Part shown: positions 12,622 to 24,745 of the stretch, piece by piece
Layout: each line of letters opens with the position of its first letter
Position numbering within the stretch: position 1 is the first letter of the stretch
From: Acridotheres tristis
Taxonomy: Eukaryota; Chordata; Aves; Passeriformes; Sturnidae
Direction of reading: 5' to 3'
DNA: 64,000 nucleotides
NCBI GenBank assembly: GCA_037013685.1
Contig: CM072919.1
Span: 33,481,820 to 33,545,819, forward strand
Program-made: the position numbers and the translations under genes
Notes under the pieces: generated by a model
Database searches by the model: none
What the model was told of the DNA's origin: nothing
The model's input: the letters and a program-made list of their open reading frames with translations, nothing else

Positions 12622-15600
12622 TTATTCTCTAGAACAACTAACTCCGAGTATGCTTATGCAATTACTAGCCTGATGTTGCAACATCCTAGCTTGTTTTCCA
12701 AAATACCCACAGCATGTCTACACTTATCGGTCCCTATCATAATTAAAATGCCATCATTCTTTCTATCCTAATCTCTCTACCCACTTCATTAACCTCAATA
12801 GTATAGGAACCCTAGGCAGCAAACCTAAGCTACAGTTCAGAAACCTTGGAACAAGCTCCTAAGAATGGTGTATGGAGAGCAGCTCACTTGAAGCCTACAA
12901 CTGAACTTTTCAGGCTAACCCCAAGTTATCCATGGTGGCACAGCAACAACAGTGACCAAATAGTGGTTATAGTTACTTCAACAGTCTTAGGAAGGGCATA
13001 TCTGTTGAAAATAAAATAGGTGGCTGTGAATAACATCCAAGAGTCTTGCAGTCCTGTTTCTGAGGAATTCACATGACTTGGATTGTGTGTGCAGCAGCCT
13101 GTTTGTGCTCACTGTTCTGAGAGGTTTAGCACTCACCAGTGCTGCCTTAGAAAAATATCAGTGTCTTGAAGAATGAGAAATGTGTAGAGGCTATAAGAAG
13201 GCTTGTAAGACTGCTTTAGGGGAAACTTCCAGAGTACTTCTCAAATGAAAATCTTACAAAATCTTACAAAACCCTCACGAATACCAGGAGATGCACACAC
13301 TATTAGAACAAAATGATGCTTCATAGGATGTCCGTCTGAAATGCAGAACATGCATTTTGAAACACCAGTGTTCTGTGAAGGGGTATAATACTAGGAATAT
13401 GCAATATAATCAGCACATAACAATGTCAGGGGTAATCCACTAATAATCCAACAACTGCCTTGAATCACTTAGCTCTGATTCACAGCAGTATGTTTCAAGC
13501 ATAGATAATGCTTTGCAACTGCCGAATAAGAAGACAAACTGCAAACAAAACCAGTCACATTAATATGAGAAGGCTACTAAGAGAAAAAATCTCCATAGGC
13601 AGCAGACAAGATGTCACTTCCATATTTAACAAAAAATTGTGTGAGATGAATGTGTGCCTGAAGGACGCTGGTATCTAATAATAGCATTGCCTCACATAAT
13701 TTCTTTCTATGGCAAAGGTTTCTGGGCACACCCACGGGGAGAAATCTGAGCTGATCATAAACAAGAGAGGCTGGGCTGGGAAACAGCAGGAGCATACTGC
13801 CTCCCCAAGACAGTCAGCTTTATGGCACTAATGTGGCACCTGAGCTGCATTAAATACTTGGACTAAATTCCTCAGAAAACACTGGAGTCTTATGAAAAGG
13901 AACTTTATTGCATCCAGATTCTCCTTCGAAAGCTAAGCACAGGTGCTTAGCTTCTCACAAATCCAAGTGAAAAAGAAATCAAGTAGAAAGATGAAAAGTT
14001 CTTGGGCACATGAAAGGTCAAAACACATGTATGATGAGACGGTTTTATACACAGACTCTTTTATATGTGACATTAGTTCATTTTACAAAGTGTGCATTTG
14101 TTAGAGATTTGAATATACTTAGCTTTATTTAATTTTGCTTCAATTGCTGTTCCTGTAAGCTCCAGAAAATACCATTCTACCAAAAATCAGGTGCCAAGCT
14201 AAAGAAGAGAACTTTTTCTTCATTCAAGAAATTAGATTAAAAAGAATTTTAAAAACCCCAAAAGCCTGAAGTTATACCAGCAAGATGAGGTATAATCAGG
14301 TTTTTTTAATATACCCCTTTCAAATGCTGACCACTGAATAACAGGCCAGAAGTACAATATTCTTAGAACAAATTTAGCGTGTCATATGCCTGATAATATT
14401 GAAATATTCCTACTTGCCTAACTACTTTTGAGATCCAGTTGTTTGGTATATTTAATCTTATGGACAATGTATAGGAGCTACAGAACAGATATAGGCTCCA
14501 GCTGTTAAAAAATTGGAGGTACATAAGACATACGTCTTGTACATTTATGCTTGGAAATACTAAGAGTGATAAATAACAAAATATTCAAGGAAAACTCAGG
14601 AAAACTTCCTAGAACCAGTTGAGAGCTTTTAGAGTGCAGTACACAGTTTGGAAAAGTATTGCTTGCCAAAATGCAGTTTTCACTCGGAAATATGCTGTTA
14701 GCAATAAAATGTTAGTTGGCAAAGTGTTTTGACGTCAGACATGGAATTCCTAGATGGGTTTAAAGATATATTAATCTAATTAATTGCTTGGCAGTTACAG
14801 TAGTCTTCTAAAATGCAGGTGTCTTAGGATATGTCTGCACTGGATATTTAACTCAGCCTGAAGAAGGCAATCCTTGCCTGTGCTGAATAAGAGGTACCAA
14901 TGATTAGTTCTGTCCCCATTAGGCTTTATATCAAGGAACAGCAGAAGTTATGCTATCATGCAACATAACATCCCCTGAATTTTCTAGTACTTATAATAGT
15001 GATTAAATAACTCCTTCTAGGGCAGTTTTCTCAGTAAGAAATTCGTTTTTATTTTAACAAGAGCTTACTAGTGTAAAAATTGCATTTGGTTTTAAATCCT
15101 TTGGCACAGTATGTGGTCCCTAAAGCTAGTCCATTGCCCGTGCTTAATAAATAAGTATGGGAAACAAAGGAATAAATACAAACACAACTTTTCAGCTTCC
15201 ATAAAACTTGTGTGAGACAGTTATTATTGATCATATGCATGTCTGTTTTGTGAGGTGTGTATGTTTTCCAAACTAAAGCCTGAACACACACACAGTTACC
15301 AGAAGATTAAATCTCTTTCTGTATAATTTAAGCAGGGCTACACATACTGGAGTAGTAGGAAATATTTGCTATGGCAGTACATTTGGAGGACACTAGCTCA
15401 TATCATACTGTATCGATGAAGATTTAACTAACATAGACATTGGGCTAAACTGCTACACTTGGTTAGCTAAATATCCAAACTTTACCTCATCTTCTTTCCT
15501 CTAATCATCCAGTCCTGCTCCAATACTCTAAGACACGAGTTTAATGGGATTAATTGTGGTATTCTATGCTTTCACTTTGTTGGTTTGTCTAAACGTCTTC

Positions 15601-16812
15601 TAACTCACCCCCAGAAAAAGTAAAGTGCACTCCCAGAATAATTAGTCCTAACAGAGTAAAAAGCTGGTTGAAATGTGTGAATATGAATATAAATATTTTT
15701 CAACATAAGCTATCATATCGGAACTGTATCCTTACAATGTTTCTCATAGTTGAGTTTCTTTTAAATTTCCTTTTTTTGTACAGCAACATAATTCCAATTA
15801 AAAGCACTGCTTTACCATGACAGCCAATAAGAGTAACTTGTAGGACAAAATTTTTATAAAATTAATTTGTTTGTTACTATTAGAAGAATGACTTTATATT
15901 AGTTTAATCTCCCTGTAAATTAAGTAAAAACTGTTGCCTTTGTCAAATTCTTTGTTCATTTCCCAAAAGAATATATGGACTGAATGCTTACGTTTCATCT
16001 GCAGCTGCAGTAGATAATCACCCATATTTTCTATTTTATTTCTCTCTGCCTCTGTGATAGAGACCATTCATCAGTCCTGACAGCTATTTACATTATGAAT
16101 AACTGATATTTTAAAAAGTGCAAAAAGGAGAAAATACTGTTTATTAAAACCTGGCTTATGACAAAAAGTAAAGCTAGAATTGCATTGAGAAGCACTTCTC
16201 AGTAGTAAGTCTGGCTAGCAGCTAGCTCAGTAGCTATCTAGCTGTCACAGAAGGTGATGAAACTAGGATACCACTACACATGCTTGTCAGAGGTAATCTA
16301 AAGAGAAGAGAAGCACTTCCACCTTCCTCAGAGTTTTGTTGGAGATGAGCACCATTATCAGAGCATTATCATGTTGACAGGATTTTAGAGATTTGACATC
16401 ATTTTAGAAACCTGTACTTGCAAGTGTATTTTTCCTTTGAAGGTTCAAAGAGCTGCAAATCACTTAAATCAGGTGAGAACATATGCCATTGAGGACTACT
16501 TACTGAGCAGTTCAAAGCACAGGCTGCTTGTTGGTACTAGTCATCTCCAGCACTTTTGGGTCTGTTGAGCTGAAAGAACAAGAAGCATACAGCGTTACAG
16601 CAGAACATCTGTCAGGAAGTAAAAAACAGTTTTTACTAAAATATAAGTGAATTGACAGAGACCAGAGACACAAAGAATGAGGGAGATCTCTTTGTTAAGT
16701 CACAAGGTTCAGAACAGGCCACCTTACTTTCTAAACTCCTTATGAATCTTAGGGAAGGCTGGGTCCTATCTTAGTGTTGGGTTTATGTGCAATGAAATTA
16801 ACCTATGCAATG

Positions 16813-16870
16813 TTATTATTATTATTATTATTATTAATAATAATAATAATAATAGATAGTAGTAGTAGTA
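16813..16870. repeat. Palindromic (TTA)n/(TAA)n plus (TAG)n repeat
   Basis: Eight TTA units run directly into TAA-type units, giving a loop-less inverted repeat centred between 16835 and 16836 with perfect arms of 19 bases. A short (TAG)n run follows immediately. The sequence could extrude as an AT-rich cruciform. Confidence 0.9.
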
Positions 16871-18886
16871 CTAGGTAGCTACATGGATTAGTCACATTAC
16901 ATTACTATTAAATCACTATTATTTCAATCATTTACCAAGGATCTGTCAAATGTACAGGATCTGTCCACCTTGGGTAAGAAAGGGTACCCTAGTCTCAGGT
17001 AAGAAATTTCAAACCTCTTAAGGCTTCTGTGCTGAAGAGGGGAGTCACCTGGCATGCAGTTCAGCTGCAGTTAGGGAAGACTCAGATTTGGCCCAACCTG
17101 ACAGTGATATTTACAGAGTGAAGTAGTTGGCTGCTAGTCAGTAATAAAGACAAGGCAGGTGTCTTCATTTCGGCTGTACCACTTTGTTGTGTGCTTTAGT
17201 TATCTTGTAGTTTTGGAGACTTGAATGTCTCTGGAAATATGTTTATGAGGCATTTTCACTCCTTTATACATGAACAAGGAGCTTAACAGCATTCAAGTTC
17301 ACCAGAGGGCATGAGGCCTGTTGCTCCTTAGTCAGTCTGAACAAAAGCATGGATAGGGGTCAAGTGTGTCTGTGACAACCATCTTACATAATATTTGCTG
17401 TGATTTTGTTTAATGCACTTTAATGTACTTGATATTTTTCTCTCATATTGACTTAGAGGTGAAGTTTTATAAAAGTCCATGTTTGCATTCAGAAAATAGC
17501 TTGCAGTGAGATGACTGTCTATGATTTTGGGGAGTTTTTTCATTAAAATACTATGGGTTTTATAAAAACTAAGCAAAATTCTCAGAATTTTAAATCTCCA
17601 ATGTAAATATTTCACATGTATATAACGAGGTCGTATTTTCACTCATTATTAATCCTCCAATGAATTTACACTTGACTAATACAAAAGGCAGCCAAGTTTT
17701 CATGTTAGAAGCTAATGATTCCAGTTGAAGTTAGCATCTGAATGAACATGCATACCACATTTTTTCAAGCAGCTGGAAATCTGCCCAATGTACAAGACAG
17801 AGATGACTTCACCAGCTATTTATCACTCTGCCTTTCTGACAATCTGTCCTTCCCGAGCAAGCTAATTGTTAGCCAACTGTGGCACTCACTGCTGAGCTGG
17901 GGTAGCTCATATTAACACACAAGCTAAAGCCTCTCAGTGCATGAGATCACAGAGGAAAGAAACCGTGTTCTGGTCCATAAACAGAGTGCTGGACGGAAGA
18001 AAATACCTGAGAAGTCTTCATCAGTCATCAAGAAGCAGAACTGCTACACTGTATTATATAAATGTAAAAGCTGGCAGAATCAAGGAATATGAAAGGTCAG
18101 TGGAGGCATTTGAATTCCTATATTACATGGTAAGCATAAGAACTCTGAATCAGAGAGCTGTGTTACATTGGAAGTGGCCTTGTTTGATGTTATTACAGCT
18201 GACAAGCAGCAAGCTGTTATTAAATATTAACCAGAATGTCAATTCTTTTTACTGTAACCACTCTGGCACAGTTCAGTTTACCTTTTTACAGAAGGCCAGT
18301 TATTTCCTTGCCTAGCTGACCAGATGTTAATTTTTCTCTTTTCTCTTTTAAATTTCTTACTAAGAAGTAATTTTCTACTTTTGCCTTTTGCATATAATTT
18401 ATAATGTACTAATGAGAAGAGTAGCAATATGGTTAAATTCTATGTACTTTATCTTGTTGGAAAGATCCACAAGCCATAGGAAAAATACTTAAAAGGGGAA
18501 ATACAAGAAAGCTAGACTTCTAAGATGCAGCTGCAGTTCATAGATACAAGGCTGAGGTGGCAGGTCTTTGTTCAACCCTAAAGACTCACATGCAATGTCT
18601 GTGTAGTCTCTTCTCAGTCAAATACTCCAAATAACCTGGAAAAGTTTTCCAAAACACTGGAAAGCAGGGAAGAAAAAAATTATGAATAGAAAGAGGGAAA
18701 TCGCTAAAAAGTATTTGATAATAATATATGATGTTTTGATCTAATTGTAATTAAGACACATATGCAAAAACATTTCTCATTAGTTTCCTACTAACGCATC
18801 TTTATGACTACTTGAAAAGTAAACTACCTAAACTACCCTATTTCCATAATTTCCAATCCACTTACTGAAAAAATAACTTTATAATT

Positions 18887-18976
18887 TAGAAAGAATGAGG
18901 AAGAGGAGGAGAGGGGAGTGAGGAGATGGGAAGAACAGGAGGTGAGGGGAGAGGAAGAGAGTGAGGGAAAGGGTGA
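18887..18976. repeat. Homopurine (G/A-rich) tract
   Basis: About 90 bases on the + strand are almost purely A and G with only scattered T and C, including several GAGG, GGGG and GAGGAG runs. It can be read as a short frame rich in Arg, Glu and Gly, but this is a composition artefact. Confidence 0.85.
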
Positions 18977-19177
18977 ATATGCAGCGCACCCAGAAATTGA
19001 TCACATGCGAGAAGATATTGTAACCCAAAAAGCCTGTCATCAAGAAAGACAAGAGCTCATAATCAGTTTGGCAGATCTGAGTAGCTTGAGACTACCTTCA
19101 TGAGACTGTGTGTCACCAAGCCTCTAAGACAGGAGATGTGAGAGGATTTGCATTGGTCTTGATTCAGTTAGTGCTCG

Positions 19178-20272
19178 TGCACTGGGTTTGTGTGGTCACG
19201 CTTTGGTAATGGGGGAGGTACAGTCACTTCTGTGAGCAGCTGCTGGAAGTTTCCCCTGTGTCTGGCAGATCCAATGCCATATGTCTCCAAGAGAGACCCA
19301 CTGCTGGCCAAGGCTGTGCCAATAAGAAATAGTAGTAATGCCTTTGTGATAATGTATTTAAGAAGGGAAAAAAAATATTGTGCACATGTAATTATGGACA
19401 GAGAAGAGAGGGGTGAGAATATGTGAGAGGAACCATGCTGAACATACCAAAGCCAGTGGAGAGGGAAGGGTAGAAGGTGCTTCAGACACGGGAGCTGACA
19501 TTGTCCTGCAATCCATGGTGCAGCCCATGGTGAAGCAGCTCTTCCCATGCAGCTCATGGAGATCCACAGGGATGCAGAGATCCACCAACACCGCATGGAG
19601 GAGCCCGATACTGGAGCAGGCAGATGCCTGAGAGGATGCTGTGACTCTGTGGAATGCCCATGCTGGAGCAGAGTCCTAGCAAGGACTATGCAGACCTTTG
19701 GAGAGAAGATCCCATGCTGGAGCTGGTTTCCTGGAAGGATTTGTGATCCTGTAGAGGGTCCTGTTTTGTAGCAGGCTGTGCCTGAAGGATTGCAGCCTGT
19801 GAAGTGACCCACATTGCAGTGGTTTGTGGAGAACTGTTGTCTGTGGGATGGCCTCACATTGGAGAAGCTCATGGAGAGCTGTCTTCTGTGGGAGGGACAC
19901 CAGAGTGGAGCAGGAGAAGGATGCCTTCCCTGAGGAGCAGCAGAAACATGTGATGAACTGACCACAACACCCATTCCCTGTCTCCTTGCGCTGCTGAGGT
20001 AGGGCTGGGAGGGAAGGAGGGAGGTGTGTGAGGGAAGGTGTTCCTAAGGTCTTTTAAAATTTCTCATTATTGTGCTCTGATTTTATTAGTAATAAATTGA
20101 ATTAGTATCTGTAATTCAAGTCTGTTTTGCTTGTGCCAGTATTTAATAAATTATCTCTCCCAGTCCTTGTCTCAACTCATAAACCCTTTATTATATTTTC
20201 TCTCCCCTGTCCAACTGTAGAGAGGAGCGAGTGAGCAGCTTTGATGACGTCCAGCTGGGGTCAACCATTACA
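19178..20272 (+). mobile_element. Avian endogenous retrovirus LTR, near full length (about 1.1 kb)
   Basis: It opens TGCACTGGGTTTGTGTGG and ends in a diverged form of the usual GGGTCAACCCACCACA end (here GGGGTCAACCATTACA). Inside are a TATA-like ATTTAAGAAG near 19357, the characteristic serial 'catgctggagcagg' modules of this bird LTR type at about 19600-19900, an AATAAA near 20091, and the T-rich U5. No internal gag, pol or env sequence adjoins it, so it behaves as a solo LTR. The 5 bp on either side (GCTCG and AAAAA) do not match, so no target-site duplication is visible. An open frame of 268 codons on the minus strand inside it is an LTR artefact. Confidence 0.85.
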
Positions 20273-20623
20273 AAAAATCTTCAAATGAATAATACTAACA
20301 TTTAGATCTTCTCATTCTTACCAGTCTCCCAGGCAAGATTGTTGTCCAGCCAGGTGTGGTATTCAGACAGCTATATATATGAAAGTGTGAACTGTGTCAA
20401 GTTCCTGGGGTCACTGAAGTCCAGTTCTTATCTAAAAAAAGAAGTCATATTACAGAATTGCTTCCATTTCTAGGAAGAAAAAATTTCTGCAGGAAAATAT
20501 AGACTAAGTCTATTTCTTTTCTCTGTAATTTTATTTCTTTTAATATTATTGCTCTTTGAAAATAGTTTTTACATCAGCTATGCCATATGAAATATATTTA
20601 CTTATTTAATTTACTAGTTATGT
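20273..20623. other. Intergenic spacer between LTR and CR1
   Basis: AT-rich unique sequence with no recognised feature. Confidence 0.6.
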
Positions 20624-21330
20624 TAAGGTTGAAAGCAACCTTAAAGATCATCTAGTCCCAACTCCTGCTGCCATGGGGAGGGACACCTCCCATATACCAG
20701 TTTGCTCCAGGCCTTATCCAGCCTGGCCTTGAAAAGTGCCAAGGTTGGGACACCCATAACCTCCCTGAGCAGTCTGTTCCAGTGTCTCATCTCCTCACAG
20801 TAAAGAATTTCTTTCTAATATCTAACTTAAATTTCCCTTCTTTCAGTTTGTAGCCATTACTTCTTGTCTTATCACTACACTACCTTATGAAGAATCCCTC
20901 TCCAGCTTCTGTGCGGGACCCTTGAGATAGTGGAAGGTTCCCATGAGGTGTTTGCACAGCCTTCTCCAGAACAGACACATATTTCTCAGTCTGTCTTTCT
21001 GAGGGAGATGTTCCAGTCCTCTTATCAATTTTATGGCCCTCCCCTGCACTTATGCTGAGGACCCCAGAGCTGGATGCAGGGTTCCAGCTGGGGTCTCACC
21101 AGAGCAGAGCAGAGGGGCAGAATCCTCTCCCTCCCCTGCTGCCTACACTGCTTTGGATGCAGCCCAGGACACGTTTGGCTTTCTGGGCTGGGAGTGCCCA
21201 TGGCTGGGTCATGTTGCTTTTTTCATCACCCCCAAGTCCTTTTCCTCAGGGCTGCTCTCAATCACTCTCCACCCAACCGGTAGATATGGCTGGTATTGCC
21301 ATGACCCAGGTGTAGGACCTTGCACTGCAA
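20624..21330 (-). repeat. CR1 LINE fragment, about 0.7 kb, antisense
   Basis: Read on the + strand it starts with the reverse complement of the CR1 3' end ('aaccttaaagatcatctag', 'ccatggggagggacacc'). It continues through 'ccagcctggccttgaaaag', 'tccctgagcagtctgttcc', 'gggttccagctggggtctc' and 'gaccttgcactg'. This is the 3' UTR and the end of the CR1 reverse transcriptase ORF. It is the longest CR1 copy in the window, with many substitutions and indels, so it is an inactive fossil. Short open frames at 21033-21335 belong to it. Confidence 0.9.
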
Positions 21331-22284
21331 AATAAATAACCTACCTTTCACCTTCAATATTTCAGGAATGCTTTGGTTTTTTATGATGATTCACCAAATA
21401 TGTAATTAGGAAATACCAGTGTTTCTCACGAAAATATTCTTCTTTTTTTCCCCACCATTCTTCTATTACTAGAAAGGCAACAAGTTACTTTGACTGCAAT
21501 AACACATATCCTGTTGCAGTTTTGTAATTATATAAGGATACTTCCTCCCCTCATAATACTACATATCAATTTGGGAAAGCAGCAGATGACCGTATGAAAT
21601 TACAGTGAGACAGGGTTTTCTTGGGTTTTTTTTGTTTTTTTTTAAAATTTAATTAAAACAAATATTCAGACTCCATTAGAATTACTGGAAAATAATGTCA
21701 TTTAAAGACATAATGGCTATTATATGCCGTAAGTCAAATAAGTTTATGGTTATAACCAAATAACTCCTTGAAAACAATCATCAGGGCCAGGAATTGAAAG
21801 GATATTAAGCTCTGGTGCCCGAAATAATAATGCTTTATTGAGTCAGAGTAAAAGACAAAGTGGCAGTTCATAAGGGAATGTAATTTCATTGGTGAAAGAG
21901 TGATAAACAAATTGGTTAATGTGCAGTTTACAAGTTGCAGTCTTGAAAAATAAATATATCTATACTTTCTAGTTAATTTTTATGGCAAAAGTTATTCCTC
22001 GAAGTTGGATTCGGTCATTGGAGACTTGCACATATGATGCTTTTTTCAGCAGAAGAAAAGTCTGTGCCAGGAACCTCTGTAGCAGTCTACAATCCAAACA
22101 CACTAAAATCCTACCAAAATCTTCTTTGTGACACACGGAAAACAGATTAACAAGCCCAGCTTGTTGTGCTTCTGGGCATGTGGTCAGCCAGCTTTCCAGT
22201 GGCCTGGGGACAGAAGTGTTGTTGAGGAGAAGAAAAGTGCAGTGTGGACCCAGAACATGCCTTCCCTTTAGTGCTGGTTCACTT
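21331..22284. other. Intergenic unique sequence
   Basis: No coding potential or recognised repeat seen, apart from T-rich runs near 21625-21645. The last 100-150 bp may already belong to the degraded 5' part of the LTR that follows. Confidence 0.5.
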
Positions 22285-22967
22285 TAGTGCTAGAGTAGAG
22301 CAGATCCATGCTGGACCAGGTGGATATGTCTGAAGGAGGTTGCAGGCTCCAGGCAGCACCTGTGGGCCTGTGGAGAGAAGAGCCCATGCTGGAGCAGGTT
22401 TGAAGGCAGAACTTGTAACCCTATGGTGGAACCATGCTGGGGCAGTCTGTTCCTTAAGAACTGCATCCCATGGAAAGGACCCATGCTGGAACAGGTTGTG
22501 ATGAACTGTAGCGTATGAGACATTCATGAAGAACTGTCTCCTCTGCAAGAGACCCTACACCAGAGCGATGAAGGACTGTGGGCAGTCCTTCCTGTGAGGA
22601 GGAAGAAGCATTAAGAGGTGTGTGAAGAACTGGTCTCAACTCACATTCCTCATCCTTCTATGTTTCTAGGAAGTGGAGGAGGTGGAGAAAATAGGGAATA
22701 AAATTAAACTAAGGAAGGAAAGAGGGATGAGGAAAGGTGTTTTAAAATTTGAGTTTATTTATCTCTGTCTTACCCTGATTGTCAATCAGTTAAACAAATT
22801 TCTGCAATTCAATTCTGTTTTATCTCTGATGGTAATTAGTGAGTGACTTCTCCCTATCTTTATCTTGACACATGAGCCTTTGGTTCTGTTTTCTCTCCTC
22901 TTTTCAGTTGAAAAGTTGGGAAGTGAAAGAGTAGCACCTGGCATCCAGCCAGGGTGAACCCACCACA
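22285..22967 (+). mobile_element. Second LTR of the same general avian type, 5'-degraded
   Basis: It has the same module series as the LTR at 19178-20272 ('catgctggagcaggttt', 'gcagtctgttcctt', 'gaactgcatcccatgg'), the same U3-R-U5 layout, and a well-kept end, 'ccagccagggtgaaccca' then CCACA at 22967. The 5' boundary is uncertain because the left part no longer aligns by eye. It is more diverged than the first copy. The two lie in the same orientation about 2 kb apart with no retroviral internal region between them. Confidence 0.8.
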
Positions 22968-23624
22968 CTGGCTACTGAAAAGTGAGAAGCCTGTATATAC
23001 TTATTTATCTTGTATATCTCAATATACTTGAGATCCCCTCTTCCAGGCAGCTGCATTATGGCCGCAGTTGTGACATTGTCTCCTCTGTGCAACAAATGGC
23101 ACATTTCTTATATCTATTCATGTGGGAATAGTAGCAAAGTCTATTCTTCTTTATTTCTTTTTGACAGCAGTCATCTAGTAATGTCAGAACCAGTGCCGCA
23201 GATGAGGGTCCATGAGATTCACAGACTGCAGAGGAAGCTTCCCCATCAGTTCACTTCAAAAGTTCCTGTTGCACCTGCTCCTCACTTCAAGAAGATGAAC
23301 AACTGATTGTTTAAGAAACTAACAATGAGTAAAATATTTGCTGCCTTAGAGGAATGCAGAGTGCATGCACAGTCTCATCATTTCTCTCCACAGAGCATTA
23401 TGTCTCATTGCTAGCAAAAGGTAGACATAACTAGTTTTGGTAGGTCTGTTCCTTCAAATCAAATGACTGTTGGCACTGACAGATGGAATTTTGCCAAGTT
23501 ATAATAGCTGATGTAATACCTATTGCTTACTGTTCCACACATAATATTTCATGGGGGACTGGGATAGTTAAAGAGATGCAGTCCCTAGGAAAATTTTTGC
23601 AAATACTGCTTTTGTTGTTTTGGT

Positions 23625-23772
23625 CCATTCCAGAAGTGATCAGGTTGGACGGAGCTCTGAGCAGCTTGATCTAGTTGAAGAATATCCCTGATTAGATGTG
23701 TTGCAGGGCTGAATTGGACTAAATGACCTTATAATCTTCTTTCAAACCTAAACTATTCAAATGATTCAATAC
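23625..23772 (+). repeat. CR1 LINE 3' end fragment
   Basis: 'caggttggacggagctctga' and 'gcagcttgatctagttgaag', then 'gaattggactaaatgacctt' and a final 'aaactattcaaatgattcaa' follow the CR1 3' UTR and its degenerate terminal octamers. Confidence 0.85.
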
Positions 23773-24008
23773 CTCATGTTGTATTTTTGAAGAAGGAAAT
23801 CTAATCTGAATTCTTTCAAAGTATGATTTATGTTTCAGGGGAAAAGTATACAACACCCTAAAAATATTTTTTTTATATTTAGAAGTCCACTTCATTTCAC
23901 AATTCTTTATTAAAAGTGATCACAGACACAAGCTGACAGACATCCTCCACTTGAATTTGCAAGGAATATTTTAAAGGGAGGTAGTAACAGTCACCAACAC
24001 TTTTTCTC

Positions 24009-24032
24009 AAAAAAAAAAAAAAAAATTTTTTT
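24009..24032. repeat. A17T7 homopolymer junction
   Basis: Seventeen adenines switch directly to seven thymines. It lies about 125 bp left of the minus-strand LTR and is not obviously part of it. Confidence 0.9.
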
Positions 24033-24157
24033 GCCAAAGATGGACTGTTAAGAAGTCCTCAGTGGATGATCAGCAGCCTTTTGTCTCTTTGTGGTTCAGA
24101 CTATAAATAGTCTTCAAAAACTTGGTGAACGCTGGGGGCTTCAAGGTGACAGTGATA

Positions 24158-24745
24158 TGGTGGCTTGACCTTGTCTGAGACCCTTGTCTGTCAAGCTTCT
24201 CTATGATTCTCCTCAGCACAGTGGGAGCAGAAAGAAAATAACATGGGAAACAAACTCCCATGGGCTGAGAAAAAGACAGTTTAATAAAGCAAAAGAGAAT
24301 GTTGCATGTGTACAAGCAAAGGGGGGAAAAAAACTGCAAGATTTTATTCTTTATTTCCTACCTGTGAATGATACTCAGCCACTTCCCAGGAAGCAGGGCT
24401 TCAGCACACAAAGCAGATGGTCCAAAATACAAACACTATAAGCAATAAAGGCCACACCTTCCTACTCCTTTCCCTTAGGTTTTGTACCTGGACAGACATC
24501 CTATGATATGGAATACCTCTTGGGTCAGTTTGGGTTGGCTGTCCCAGCTATGTGCCCTTCCAGGATCCTGCCCACCCCCAGCCTTCTGGCCTGTGTGGGG
24601 TGGAATGTTGGGGAGAGAGGCTGGTGCTGTGCCAGCACTGCTCAGCAGCAGCCAAGACTCTGCTGTGCTGTCAGAACCTTTCAAAGCACAGCAATGGGAG
24701 GGCTGCTGTGGGAAAATGAACTCTACCTCAGCCAGACCAAATACA
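24158..24745 (-). mobile_element. Avian ERV LTR, antisense, about 590 bp
   Basis: On the minus strand it opens TGTATTTGGTCTGGCTGAGG, passes the 'gctgctgagcagtgctggca' module, and then 'ctgacccaagaggtattcca' and 'tatcatagga'. It ends at the left in a GTCAAGCCACCA terminus. The U5 side carries 'tttattaaactgtcttttt' in minus-strand sense. This is a common bird LTR type of roughly this length. No matching 5-bp duplication is visible at its ends. Part of the same element recurs at 31775-32122. Confidence 0.75.

Larger units (their letters stand above)
5969..19177. other. Intergenic AT-rich DNA without recognised genes
   Basis: Both strands carry only short frames with no protein-like composition. 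Contents worth marking are a possible old LTR around 6060-6440, a CT/poly-T tract at 7544-7567, a five-copy AAGGC repeat at 12595-12621, a palindromic triplet repeat at 16813-16870 and a homopurine tract at 18887-18976. Nothing else was recognised. Confidence 0.6.
22968..24157. other. Intergenic sequence with one CR1 fragment
   Basis: Apart from the CR1 piece at 23625-23772 and an A17T7 homopolymer switch at 24009-24032, nothing was recognised. Confidence 0.5.

Noticed and set aside
19168..19974. 268-codon minus-strand open frame
   Set aside because: It lies entirely within the + strand LTR at 19178-20272; its repeated peptide pattern mirrors the LTR's internal 'ctggagcagg' modules, read on the wrong strand.
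21033..21335. Overlapping frames of 69-100 codons
   Set aside because: They are parts of the antisense CR1 element.
19178..22967. Two same-orientation LTRs as the ends of one provirus
   Set aside because: The 2 kb between them holds an antisense CR1 and unique sequence, with no gag, pol or env remnant, and the two LTRs are too different from each other.
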